Shown here one piece after another: positions 25,594 to 34,496 of a DNA stretch of 64,000 nucleotides. Made by a program: the position numbers and the translations under genes. Source of the DNA: Paraburkholderia bryophila (GTDB lineage Bacteria > Pseudomonadota > Gammaproteobacteria > Burkholderiales > Burkholderiaceae); the NCBI RefSeq assembly GCF_003269035.1, contig NZ_QLTK01000011.1:62001-126000 (forward strand), given 5' to 3'. Within the stretch, counting starts at the first letter, position 1; the number at the start of each line of letters is the position of its first letter. The notes below the pieces were generated by a model. The model was not told the origin of the DNA. It did no database searches and saw nothing but the letters and a program-made list of their open reading frames with translations.

Positions 25594-26499
25594 ATGTCCG
25601 CAGTCCCGACCGCAACCGCCGATCAGCATGCCTCGCTCGAAGCACGCGCTGCGCGCTTTCCGGCGCAGCAGATCTGGCTCGCTTCGCAACGCGCGGTAAA
25701 TTATCGCGAAGCGGAGTGCGCGGGCTGCGAAAGCAAGCGCGGCGCGTTGCCCCTCGTGCTGTTGCACGGCATCGGTTCGGGCGCCGCTTCGTGGGTGCAG
25801 CAGTTTGAAGTGCTCGGTGCGACGCGCCGTGTACTGGCCTGGGACGCGCCGGGTTATGGCGCGTCCACGCCGGTCGCGGCCGAATCGCCGAACGCCGTGG
25901 ATTACGTAACCGTCCTGAACGGATGGCTCGACGCCCTCGGCATTGAGCGCTGCGTGCTGCTCGGTCATTCGTTGGGCGCGATCATCGCCGGTGCGTTTGC
26001 GCTTGCCTATCCGCAGCGCGTGGCCGGCCTGCTGCTGTTGTCGCCCGCTGGCGGTTACGGCGCGGCTTCCGCCGAAGTACGCAACACAAAACGCGATCAG
26101 CGCCTCGCGATGCTGAACGAACTCGGCCCGCAAGGCCTCGCCGAACAACGCAGCACCAACATGTTGTCCGCGCAAGCAAACGACGATGCGCGCGCCTGGG
26201 TGCGCTGGAACATGTCGCGCGTGATTCCGCACGGTTACGCACAGGCCACGCATCTGCTGGCCAACGCCGATCTCGCCGCCGACCTCGCGCGCTGCACGGG
26301 CCGCATCGATGTCGCCGTCGGCGCGGACGACACCATTACGCCCCCGGCCGTCTGCGAGCGACTCGCGCTGGCGGCGCGCATCCCACTGCAGGTCGTGCCG
26401 CACGCGGGGCATGCCGGCTATATCGAAGCTCCCGCCGCGTTTACCGCGATCATCGACACGTTCTGCCGCGCGAGCGACGGACAACGGAGCCCTGAATGA
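25594..26499 (+). CDS. Alpha/beta-fold hydrolase
   Basis: 301 residues. Oxyanion region LLHGIGSGAASW, nucleophile S126 in GHSLG, an acidic residue in VGADDTITPP and histidine in PHAGHAGYIEAP complete the triad. Resembles meta-cleavage-product hydrolases (C-C bond hydrolysis after extradiol ring opening), consistent with the VOC dioxygenase in the same operon. Could also be an ester hydrolase. Its last four bases (ATGA) overlap the next start. Confidence 0.9.
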   Translation: MSAVPTATADQHASLEARAARFPAQQIWLASQRAVNYREAECAGCESKRGALPLVLLHGIGSGAASWVQQFEVLGATRRVLAWDAPGYGASTPVAAESPNAVDYVTVLNGWLDALGIERCVLLGHSLGAIIAGAFALAYPQRVAGLLLLSPAGGYGAASAEVRNTKRDQRLAMLNELGPQGLAEQRSTNMLSAQANDDARAWVRWNMSRVIPHGYAQATHLLANADLAADLARCTGRIDVAVGADDTITPPAVCERLALAARIPLQVVPHAGHAGYIEAPAAFTAIIDTFCRASDGQRSPE

Positions 26500-27380
26500 C
26501 GCCCGACCTCATCAACGCCGAGCGCGACGCGGACGACGACCGCAACGACACCGGTAGCGAAGCCAGCTACCGGGTGCCGGGTCTCGAACGCGGTCTGAGG
26601 ATCCTCACGGAATTCTCGCCACGCGAGCCGGTTCTCGGCGCACCGGAACTATCGAAGCGCCTGAAGATTCCCCGCACGACGGTGTTTCGTCTGCTGCAAA
26701 CGCTCGAATCGCTCGGCTTTCTCGAACGCGCCGACAAGGACCGCAACTATCGCCTCGGCGTCGCGGTGCTGAGACTCGGTTTCGAATATCTGAGCTCGCT
26801 CGAATTGACCGACCTCGGCCTGCCGATCATCGAAGCATTGCGCGACGACACCGGTTTGACGAGCCATATCGTGATTCGCGATGGACGCGATGTGGTGTTC
26901 GTCGCCAAGGCACAAAGCCACGCGCCGATTTTCAGCTCGGTGAAGGTCAATGTCGGCACGCGTCTGCCGGCGTACGCAACGACGCACGGCCAGGTGCTGA
27001 TGGGCGACATGACGCTCGACGATTTGAAGAAGCTGTATCCCGAACCGGAACTCGAGCGCTTCACGAAACAGACGCCGATCACGCTGGAAGACCTGTACGA
27101 ACGGATTCGCGACGACGCAAAGCGCGGCTTCGCGATCAGCGAGTCGTCGTTCGAACGCGGCATTTCGGTGGTCAGCGCGCCGGTGCGCAACGACACGGGC
27201 CGCATCGTCGCCGTGATCACGACGACGATTCCGCGCCACGAGATCGACGCGTCGCTGCTGGACAGCGGACTGATCGACAAGGTGCGCCGCGCAGCCGAAG
27301 AACTCTCGCAGCGGCTCAACTACCGGCCGAAGAACGGGCCGAATGCGGGCAGCAAATACATGAAGGCACTGGGGCTCTGA
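26496..27380 (+). CDS. IclR-family regulator embedded in the operon
   Basis: 294 residues with the winged helix LGAPELSKRLKIPRTTVFRLLQTLESLGFLE and an effector domain closely matching the IclR at 19835 (SFERGISVVSAPVRN, GTRLPAYATTHGQVLMG). Being inside the operon, overlapping both neighbours, it would be expressed with the pathway and could give feedback through the palindrome at 22389. Effector unknown. The two paralogues differ most at the N-terminus. Confidence 0.93.
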   Translation: MTPDLINAERDADDDRNDTGSEASYRVPGLERGLRILTEFSPREPVLGAPELSKRLKIPRTTVFRLLQTLESLGFLERADKDRNYRLGVAVLRLGFEYLSSLELTDLGLPIIEALRDDTGLTSHIVIRDGRDVVFVAKAQSHAPIFSSVKVNVGTRLPAYATTHGQVLMGDMTLDDLKKLYPEPELERFTKQTPITLEDLYERIRDDAKRGFAISESSFERGISVVSAPVRNDTGRIVAVITTTIPRHEIDASLLDSGLIDKVRRAAEELSQRLNYRPKNGPNAGSKYMKALGL

Positions 27381-28180
27381 TGATTCAAATCGACTTGACC
27401 GGGCAGGTGGCGGTGGTGACGGGCGGTTCGTCCGGTATCGGCCTCGCGACCGCCGAACTGTTTCTGCGAGCCGGCGCCTCGGTTGCGATCTGCGGCCGGG
27501 ACACCGAGCGTCTCGCGCAAGCGGAAATCGCGCTGAACGCGCAATTCCCTAACGCATCGCTTCTCGCACGCCGTTGTGACGTGCTCGATGCCGACGACGT
27601 CGGCGCATTCGCTCAAGCCGTGCAAGCGCGCTTCGGCCGCACGGACATGCTGGTGAACAACGCGGGCCAGGGTCGCGTATCGACTTTCGCCGACACCACC
27701 GACGACGCCTGGCGCGAAGAACTCGACCTGAAGTACTTCAGCGTGATCCGCCCGACCCGCGCATTCCTGCCGATGCTGCGCGACGCGGCCGGCAACGCCT
27801 CGATCGTCTGCGTGAACTCGTTGCTGGCACAGCAGCCGGAGCCGCACATGGTGGCGACGTCATCGGCACGCGCCGGTGTGCAGAACCTGATCAAGTCATT
27901 CGCGGTGGAACTCGCGCCGCAACGTATCCGCGTCAATTCGATTCTGATCGGCATTGTCGAATCGGGTCAGTGGCGCCGCCGTTACGCGAAAGAAGCGCAG
28001 CCGGGCCAGAGCTGGGAAGACTGGACCGCCGAACTGGCGCGCAAGAAAAACATTCCGCTAGGCCGCTTCGGTCGCCCCGAAGAAGCCGCTCAAGCACTCT
28101 TTTATCTGGCTACGACGCTGTCGTCCTATACGACGGGCAGTCATATCGATGTTTCTGGAGGCGTTGCACGACATGTCTAA
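27380..28180 (+). CDS. Atypical SDR with replaced active-site Tyr and Lys
   Basis: 266 residues. Classical SDR fold: GGSSGIGLATAELF, NNAGQG, S147 in CVNSLLA, terminal GSHIDVSGGVARHV. The expected YxxxK is TSSAR at residues 160-164, so both catalytic residues are changed (Tyr to Thr, Lys to Arg). The cofactor motif is intact. It may bind NAD without standard reductase activity, use another mechanism, or act as a partner. Starts at the last base of the iclR stop and overlaps the next gene by 8 bases. Confidence 0.88.
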   Translation: MIQIDLTGQVAVVTGGSSGIGLATAELFLRAGASVAICGRDTERLAQAEIALNAQFPNASLLARRCDVLDADDVGAFAQAVQARFGRTDMLVNNAGQGRVSTFADTTDDAWREELDLKYFSVIRPTRAFLPMLRDAAGNASIVCVNSLLAQQPEPHMVATSSARAGVQNLIKSFAVELAPQRIRVNSILIGIVESGQWRRRYAKEAQPGQSWEDWTAELARKKNIPLGRFGRPEEAAQALFYLATTLSSYTTGSHIDVSGGVARHV

Positions 28181-29831
28181 TAAAACCACCGTTGGCGAAC
28201 TGATCGCCGCCTTTCTCGAGCAATGCGGCGTTCAAACCGCATTCGGCGTGATCTCGATCCACAACATGCCGATCCTCGACGCGATCCATAACCGCGGCAA
28301 GATCCGCTACGTCGGCGCGCGCGGCGAAGCCGGCGCGGTGAATATGGCTGACGGCCTGGCGCGTGTGTCGGGCGGCCTCGGCGTCGCGTTCACCAGCACG
28401 GGCACGGCGGCAGGCAACGCAGCGGGCGCGATGGTCGAAGCGCTGACGGCAGGCACTGCGTTGCTGCACGTCACCGGTCAGATCGAAACCGAATACCTCG
28501 ATCAGGACCTCGCGTATATCCACGAAGCGCCGGATCAACTCGCGATGCTGTCGTCGATTTCGAAAGCCGCGTTTCGCGTGCGCTCGGTGGACACCGCGCT
28601 GCCGACCATCCGCGAAGCCGTGCGCGTTGCGCAAACCGCGCCGAGCGGCCCGGTGAGCGTCGAGATTCCGATCGACATTCAAGCGGCGGAAGTCGAATGG
28701 CCTGCCGACATGGCCGCGCCGCACATCACGACGCTCACGCATTGCCGGCAGCGCGTCGCGCAACTCGCCGAGCAACTGGCCAACGCGAAGCGCCCGTTGC
28801 TGTGGCTCGGCGGCGGCACGCGTCACGCGGTCAAGGCGGTGGAGCGACTGGTGGCTCTCGGCTTCGGCGTGGTGACCAGCGTGCAAGGCCGTGGCGTATT
28901 GCCGGAAGACCATCCGGCGACGCTCGGCGCGTTCAATGTGCACGCGGCGGTCGAAAGTTTCTACAAGACCTGCGACGCGCTGCTGGTAGTCGGTTCGCGT
29001 CTGCGTGGCAATGAAACGCTGAAGTACAAGCTCGCGTTGCCTCAACCGCTGTATCGCATCGACGCCGACGCACTTGCCGACAACCGTGGCTATCGCAACG
29101 AAATGTTCATCCACGGCGATGCCTCCGCCGTGCTCGACGAACTGGCGACGCTGCTCGAAGGCCGCCTGAAAGTCGATCCGACTTTCGCCGCCGATCTGGC
29201 CGCCGCGCGCGTGAGCGCTGTCGCCGACGTGGGCAAGGGCCTCGGTCCGTACAAACAACTCGTCGATGCGTTGCAAGGCGCGGTGGGCCGCGACTACAAC
29301 TGGGTACGCGACGTCACGATCTCGAACAGCACCTGGGGCAACCGGATGCTGCAGATCTTCTCGCCGCGCGCGGGCGTGCATGCGCTGGGTGGCGGCATTG
29401 GCCAGGGCATGCAGATGGGCATCGGCGCGGCGCTCGCGGGGAGTGCGGCGAAGACCGTGTGTCTCGTCGGCGACGGTGGGTTGATGGTCAACGTCGGCGA
29501 GCTCGCCACGGCCGTGCAGGAAAACGCCAACGTGATGATCGTGCTGATGAACGACCAGTGCTACGGCGTGATCCGCAACATTCAGGACGCGCAGTACGGC
29601 GGCCGCCGCTGCTACGTCGACCTGCATCAACCGGATTTCGCGCAGTTCTGCGAGAGCCTGAAGCTCACGCACTATCGCGTCAAATCGCTCGAACAGGTCG
29701 ATGCGGTGATTCGCGAAGGAATGGCGAAGGCCGGCCCCGTGCTGGTCGAAGTGGACATGTTGTCGGTCGGCTCGTTCGCCACCGCGTTCGCCGGCCCGCC
29801 GGTCAAGAAAGAGGAGCCGGAACATGCATGA
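28173..29831 (+). CDS. Thiamine-diphosphate enzyme (acetolactate synthase / 2-oxoacid decarboxylase-like)
   Basis: 552 residues, three-domain ThDP fold. The catalytic glutamate lies in VGARGEAGAVNMADGLAR; the cofactor motif runs from VGDGGLM to LMNDQCYGV near residues 430-465; the middle Rossmann-like domain includes RPLLWLGGGTRHAV. Likely acts on a 2-oxo acid by decarboxylation or carboligation. The aldehyde dehydrogenase downstream would suit an aldehyde product. It begins with ATGTCTAA overlapping the preceding stop by 8 bases. Confidence 0.88.
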   Translation: MSNKTTVGELIAAFLEQCGVQTAFGVISIHNMPILDAIHNRGKIRYVGARGEAGAVNMADGLARVSGGLGVAFTSTGTAAGNAAGAMVEALTAGTALLHVTGQIETEYLDQDLAYIHEAPDQLAMLSSISKAAFRVRSVDTALPTIREAVRVAQTAPSGPVSVEIPIDIQAAEVEWPADMAAPHITTLTHCRQRVAQLAEQLANAKRPLLWLGGGTRHAVKAVERLVALGFGVVTSVQGRGVLPEDHPATLGAFNVHAAVESFYKTCDALLVVGSRLRGNETLKYKLALPQPLYRIDADALADNRGYRNEMFIHGDASAVLDELATLLEGRLKVDPTFAADLAAARVSAVADVGKGLGPYKQLVDALQGAVGRDYNWVRDVTISNSTWGNRMLQIFSPRAGVHALGGGIGQGMQMGIGAALAGSAAKTVCLVGDGGLMVNVGELATAVQENANVMIVLMNDQCYGVIRNIQDAQYGGRRCYVDLHQPDFAQFCESLKLTHYRVKSLEQVDAVIREGMAKAGPVLVEVDMLSVGSFATAFAGPPVKKEEPEHA

Positions 29832-30654
29832 CGCCGGCTACGCGGGGCATCACGCACCCGTCGACGTCGCGATGATCGGCTTCGGCGCGATCGGCCAGGC
29901 GGTGTATCGCTCGGTCGCCGCCGATCCGACCGTGCGCGTGTCGCACGTGATCGTGCCGGAACGTCATATGGCGTCGGTGCGGGAAGTGGTGGGGTCGTCC
30001 GTGGACGTGGTGGCCTCCGTGGCCGCGTTGAGCAGCCAGCCGCATTTCGCACTGGAATGTGCGGGGCACAGCGCGCTGGTCGATCACGTGGTGCCGTTGC
30101 TGAAGGCCGGCACCGATTGCGCGGTGGCCTCGATCGGTGCGCTGTCCGACATGCTGTTGCTCGACGCGCTGTCTGCCGCCGCCGATGAAGGCGACGCGAC
30201 GCTGACGCTGCTTTCCGGCGCGATTGGCGGCGTGGATGCGCTGGCCGCCGCGAAACTGGGGGGCCTCGACGAAGTGCTGTACACCGGCCGCAAGCCGCCC
30301 ACCGGCTGGCTCGGCACGCCGGCCGAACAGGTCTGCGATCTGCATACGCTGGCGGAAGAGACGGTGATCTTCGAAGGCAGCGCGCGCGAAGCGGCGCGGC
30401 TGTATCCGAAGAACGCCAATGTTGCCGCGACGATCGCGCTGGCTGGCCTCGGCCTGGACCACACGACGGTGCGCCTGATCGCGGACCCGAACGTGACGCG
30501 CAACGTGCACCGCATTCTCGCGCGCGGCGCATTCGGTGAGATGTCGCTGGAAATGTGCGGCAAGCCGTTGCCGGATAACCCGAAGACGTCCGCGCTGACC
30601 GCCTATAGCGCGATTCGCGCGCTGCGCAATCGCGCGGCACGCTGCGTGATTTGA
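29824..30654 (+). CDS. L-aspartate dehydrogenase-like NAD(P) enzyme
   Basis: 276 residues. Rossmann motif MIGFGAIGQAVYRSV, then LECAGHSALVDHV, LLSGAIGGVDALAAAK, and a C-terminal half (YPKNANVAATIALAGLGLDHT) typical of aspartate dehydrogenase (NadX type), which interconverts aspartate and iminoaspartate/oxaloacetate. In this operon it may act on another amino or imino acid from the pathway. Overlaps the ThDP gene by 8 bases (ATGCATGA). Confidence 0.88.
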   Translation: MHDAGYAGHHAPVDVAMIGFGAIGQAVYRSVAADPTVRVSHVIVPERHMASVREVVGSSVDVVASVAALSSQPHFALECAGHSALVDHVVPLLKAGTDCAVASIGALSDMLLLDALSAAADEGDATLTLLSGAIGGVDALAAAKLGGLDEVLYTGRKPPTGWLGTPAEQVCDLHTLAEETVIFEGSAREAARLYPKNANVAATIALAGLGLDHTTVRLIADPNVTRNVHRILARGAFGEMSLEMCGKPLPDNPKTSALTAYSAIRALRNRAARCVI

Positions 30655-30703
30655 GCCGTACGCCTTAAAGCCATCAGCCTTTAGCAGAAGCAAGCAAACC
30701 GGA

Positions 30704-32203
30704 ATGACCGACATGACTCACTTCGATACCAGCCTCGTGCCCAACGGCGATATTTTCATCGGCGGCGAATGGCGGCAAGGGCGTGGCAACCCGTACAAAA
30801 GCCTGTATCCGGCGGATCAGTCGGTCAACATGGAAATTTCGACGGCGAATGCCGACGACGCCCGCGACGCCATCGAAGCCGCCGACGTTGCATGGCGCAA
30901 AGCGGACTGGTCGGGATTGAAGCCGCATCAACGCGCGCTGATTCTGTACCGCATCGCCGATCTGATCATGGCGCGCCACGAAGCGCTCGCGCACTTGCAG
31001 CGTCGCGACAACGGCAAGCCGATCGGCGAAACGCGCGTGCTGGTGGCGAGCGCCGCCAACACGTTTCGCTATTTCGCGGCCTGCCTCGAAACGCTCGACG
31101 AAGAAGTCACGCCCTCGCGCGGCGATTATCTGACCATGAGTATTTACGAACCGATCGGCGTGATCGCGGCCATCGTGCCGTGGAATTCGCCGATTGCGTC
31201 CGACGCGCAGAAGCTGGCGCCCGCATTGGCGGGCGGAAATGCCGTCGTATTGAAGCCCGCCGAAGTGACGCCGTTGATCTCGCTGGCGTTGGCGCGCATC
31301 TGCGAAGAAGCGGGCGTGCCGAAGGGTGTTGTCAGCGTGGTGCCGGGCAAGGGCTCGGTGATCGGCGATGTGCTGGTGCGTCATCCGCTCGTGAAGAAAG
31401 TGTCGTTTACGGGTGGCACCGAAGTAGGTCGCGGCATTGCGCGTATCGCGGCGGACAAGCTGATGCCGGTGTCGTTGGAGCTGGGTGGCAAGTCGCCGAC
31501 CATCGTGTTCGACGACGCCGATCTCGATCATGCGGTCAACGGCGTGCTGTACGGCATTTTCAGTTCGTCGGGCGAAGCGTGCATTGCCGGTTCGCGGCTG
31601 TTCGTGCAGCGCTCGATTTACGACGCGTTCATGAAGCGTCTCGCGGAAGGCGCGCGCAAGTTGCGCGTCGGCGATCCATCGCGCGCTGAAACGCAGATGG
31701 GTCCGCTGATTACGGCGGCGCATCGCGAAACCGTCGAGCGTTATGTCGCGCTGGGTCTCGAGGAGGGCGGCCGCCTGCTGTGCGGCGGCGAGCGTCCGGT
31801 CGGCGACGGCCGCGAACAGGGCACCTACTTTCAGCCGACGATTATCGAGGGGCTTACGAACGACGCGCGCATCTGCCAGGAAGAAATCTTCGGCCCGGTG
31901 CTGGTCGCCATGCCGTTCGACGATGAAGCCTCGCTGCTGAAAGACGCGAACCAGAGCGTGTTCGGTCTCGCCGCCGGTATCTGGACACGCGACTACAAGC
32001 GCGCTTACCGGATTGCCCGCGCGCTCGAAGCCGGCACCATCTGGATCAACACCTACAAGCTGTTCTCGATCTCGACGCCGTTCAGCGGCTGGAAGGAGAG
32101 CGGGATGGGTCGCGAGAAAGGCCGACTCGGCATCCGTGAATACATGCAGCAGAAGAGCCTTTACTGGGGCTTGAACGACGCGCCGCTGGCGTGGGCCAAC
32201 TAA
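30704..32203 (+). CDS. NAD(P)-dependent aldehyde dehydrogenase
   Basis: 499 residues, full length for the ALDH superfamily. Catalytic residues are visible: N161 in PWNSP, E259 in LELGGKSP and C293 in GEACIAGSR, plus cofactor-binding LKPAEVTPL and FTGGTEVGR. Oxidises an aldehyde to the acid; the adjacent ThDP enzyme is the likely source. Spacing to neighbours is about 45-50 bases with an independent ribosome binding site, unlike the overlaps before it. Confidence 0.95.
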   Translation: MTDMTHFDTSLVPNGDIFIGGEWRQGRGNPYKSLYPADQSVNMEISTANADDARDAIEAADVAWRKADWSGLKPHQRALILYRIADLIMARHEALAHLQRRDNGKPIGETRVLVASAANTFRYFAACLETLDEEVTPSRGDYLTMSIYEPIGVIAAIVPWNSPIASDAQKLAPALAGGNAVVLKPAEVTPLISLALARICEEAGVPKGVVSVVPGKGSVIGDVLVRHPLVKKVSFTGGTEVGRGIARIAADKLMPVSLELGGKSPTIVFDDADLDHAVNGVLYGIFSSSGEACIAGSRLFVQRSIYDAFMKRLAEGARKLRVGDPSRAETQMGPLITAAHRETVERYVALGLEEGGRLLCGGERPVGDGREQGTYFQPTIIEGLTNDARICQEEIFGPVLVAMPFDDEASLLKDANQSVFGLAAGIWTRDYKRAYRIARALEAGTIWINTYKLFSISTPFSGWKESGMGREKGRLGIREYMQQKSLYWGLNDAPLAWAN

Positions 32204-32247
32204 ACAGACACGCGAACTAGACACGCAAGATACGCAAGAGGCACGTT

Positions 32248-33213
32248 ATGACGATTCTCGGCATTGAACAGATTATTTACGGCGTGACGGATCTGGCCGC
32301 CTGCCGCCGCTTTTTCGCGGACTGGGGCTTGAAGGAAGTCGCGCACGACGAAACGCACGCGCGCTTCGAAACGCTGAACGGTTGCACGGTGCTCGCTGTG
32401 GACGCGAATGACCCATCGCTGCCGCCCGCTTTCGAAGCAGGCCCGACCTTGCGCGAAGTCACCTGGGGCGTCGCCACGAGAGCGGAACTGGACGCACTGC
32501 GCGGCCGTTTCGCAGGCCAGCCGGGCCACTTCGAAACCGACGACGCGGTCGGCTGTATCGATCCGAACGGGATGGCGATTCGCGTGGAAGTGACTCGCAA
32601 GCGCGCGCTCGACATTCATGGGTCGCCGTCGAACGTGTGGGGGCAAACCTTGCGCGTCGATCAACCGTCGACGATTTACGAGCGCGCCGAACCGGTCGAA
32701 GTGGGGCACGTGGTGTTCTTCACGAACCAGCTCGCCGAACAGGAAAAGTTCTACCAGGAACTGCTCGGCTTCGAAATGTCGGACCGCTATCCGGGCCGCG
32801 GCGCGTTCATGCGTTGCGCGCCGCACGGCGGCCACCACGACATTTTCCTGCTGGCGTTGCCGGGCGGTAAGCGCGGTCTGAATCACGTCGCCTTCACCGT
32901 GCGCGATATCCACGAAGTGTTCGGCGGCGGCATGCATATCAGCCGTTGCGGTTGGGACACGCAATTGGGTCCGGGGCGTCATCCGGTGTCGTCTGCGTAC
33001 TTCTGGTACTTCCAGAATCCGGCTGGCGGCTTGATCGAGTATTACGCCGACGAAGACCAGCTCACGCCTGAATGGCAGCCGCGTGATTTCGAACCGGGTC
33101 CGACCGTGTTCGCCGAATGGGCGATCGACGGCGGTATCGACGGCAATACGCGCCGGCAAAAGAACGCGAAGGCGCCGGAAGGCAAGTTCATGACGGAGCG
33201 GAAAAATGACTGA
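32248..33213 (+). CDS. Two-domain VOC extradiol dioxygenase
   Basis: 321 residues. Type I extradiol ring-cleavage fold: a degenerate N-terminal VOC domain (GIEQIIYGVTDLAACRRFF) and an active C-terminal one with iron ligands H154 (VGHVVFF), H213 (LNHVAFTV) and E264 (LIEYYADED). Expected to open a catechol-like ring adjacent to a hydroxyl group. The Lys/Arg-rich C-terminal tail overlaps the reductase start by 8 bases (ATGACTGA). Supports an aromatic pathway using meta cleavage. Confidence 0.9.
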   Translation: MTILGIEQIIYGVTDLAACRRFFADWGLKEVAHDETHARFETLNGCTVLAVDANDPSLPPAFEAGPTLREVTWGVATRAELDALRGRFAGQPGHFETDDAVGCIDPNGMAIRVEVTRKRALDIHGSPSNVWGQTLRVDQPSTIYERAEPVEVGHVVFFTNQLAEQEKFYQELLGFEMSDRYPGRGAFMRCAPHGGHHDIFLLALPGGKRGLNHVAFTVRDIHEVFGGGMHISRCGWDTQLGPGRHPVSSAYFWYFQNPAGGLIEYYADEDQLTPEWQPRDFEPGPTVFAEWAIDGGIDGNTRRQKNAKAPEGKFMTERKND

Positions 33214-34471
33214 CGCTGCTGCAGCCAAAGCGCAAGCCGCGCACGCAGGACTCGAAGCGCCGCGCACGATCGTCGTGATAGGCGGCGGCCAGGCGGCCGG
33301 CTGGGTCGTCAAGACGCTGCGCAAGGAAGGCTTCGACGGCCGTCTCGTGATGATCGCCGACGAAGTGCATCTGCCGTACGAACGTCCGCCGCTGTCGAAA
33401 GCCGTGCTGGCCGGCGAAGCGGATATCGACACCGTGCGTCTCGTGAAGCCCGACGACTTCGACGCGTTGAACGTGGAAGCGTGGCAGCCGGATTGCGCGA
33501 GTTCGATCGATCGCGAACAGCGCGTGGTGCGCACGCAGTCGGGGCGCGAAGTGCAGTACGACCGTCTGGTGATCGCCACCGGCGGCGCGGCGCGCCGCTT
33601 GCCGGACGCGCTCGTCAAGACCTCGCACATTGCCTATCTGCGCACGCTCGACGAAGCCGTCGCGCTCGGCGAACGGCTGCGCGCCAGCCGGCGCGTGCTG
33701 GTGGTGGGCGGCGGCTGGATCGGCCTCGAAGTCGCGGCCACCGCGCGCAAGCTCGGCGTGGAGGCGTCGGTGGTCGAAGGCGCGCCGCGTCTGTGCGCGC
33801 GCTCGCTGCCGCCGCTGGTGTCCGGTTTCCTGCTCGACCTGCATCGCGCGAATGGCGTGGACGTGCGCCTGAATGCGTCGCTCGTAAAGCTGGACGATCA
33901 TCCGAACGACGCTAACCGGATTCGCGCGACGTTCGCGGACGGCTCGACGCTGGACGCCGATTTTGCCGTCGCTGGCATCGGTCTGACGCCGCATACCGCG
34001 CTGGCTGAAGCGGCGGGTGTGAAGGTGGCAGACGGCATCGTGGTCGATCATTTCGGCGCGACCGACGACCCGCGCATTTTCGCGTGCGGCGACGTGGCGA
34101 ATCATCCGAGCGCGTGGCTGAAGCGCCGCGTGCGGCTCGAATCGTGGGCCAACGCGCAGAACCAGGCGATCTCCGCGGCGAAAGCGCTGCTCGGCCACTT
34201 CGAACCCTACGCGGATATTCCGTGGTTCTGGTCCGATCAGTACGACGTCAATCTGCAAATTCTCGGCGACATTCCCGCCGATGCACAACTCGCCGTACGC
34301 GGCGATTTGCCGGGCAAACGCGCCACGTTGTTCCATCTGGAAGACGGCGCGATTCGCGGCGTGATCGCCATCAACACGCCGCGCGAACTGAAACTGTCGC
34401 GCAAATGGATGAACCAGGGCCGGACGATCGACCTCGCGACCCTGACCGACGCCTCGACGGCGCTTGCCTAA
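33206..34471 (+). CDS. FAD-dependent ferredoxin reductase (BphA4-type)
   Basis: 421 residues. FAD motif VIGGGQAAGWVVKTL, LPYERPPLSKAVL, the NAD motif VVGGGWIGLEVAATARKLG, and IFACGDVA near residue 290 define the ferredoxin-NAD reductase family of oxygenase systems. The C-terminal domain (WFWSDQYDVNLQILG) is typical. It completes a three-component oxygenase with the ferredoxin at 22432 and the alpha subunit at 23109, though it is 9 kb from them. Confidence 0.93.
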   Translation: MTDAAAAKAQAAHAGLEAPRTIVVIGGGQAAGWVVKTLRKEGFDGRLVMIADEVHLPYERPPLSKAVLAGEADIDTVRLVKPDDFDALNVEAWQPDCASSIDREQRVVRTQSGREVQYDRLVIATGGAARRLPDALVKTSHIAYLRTLDEAVALGERLRASRRVLVVGGGWIGLEVAATARKLGVEASVVEGAPRLCARSLPPLVSGFLLDLHRANGVDVRLNASLVKLDDHPNDANRIRATFADGSTLDADFAVAGIGLTPHTALAEAAGVKVADGIVVDHFGATDDPRIFACGDVANHPSAWLKRRVRLESWANAQNQAISAAKALLGHFEPYADIPWFWSDQYDVNLQILGDIPADAQLAVRGDLPGKRATLFHLEDGAIRGVIAINTPRELKLSRKWMNQGRTIDLATLTDASTALA

Positions 34472-34496
34472 CCACACCTACGGACGGCACCACGGC

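Noticed and set aside
28110..29825. 571-codon minus-strand frame
   Set aside because: Antisense to the ThDP enzyme; no protein-family signal despite its length.
30674..32224. 516-codon minus-strand frame
   Set aside because: Antisense to the aldehyde dehydrogenase, whose catalytic residues are all present on the plus strand.
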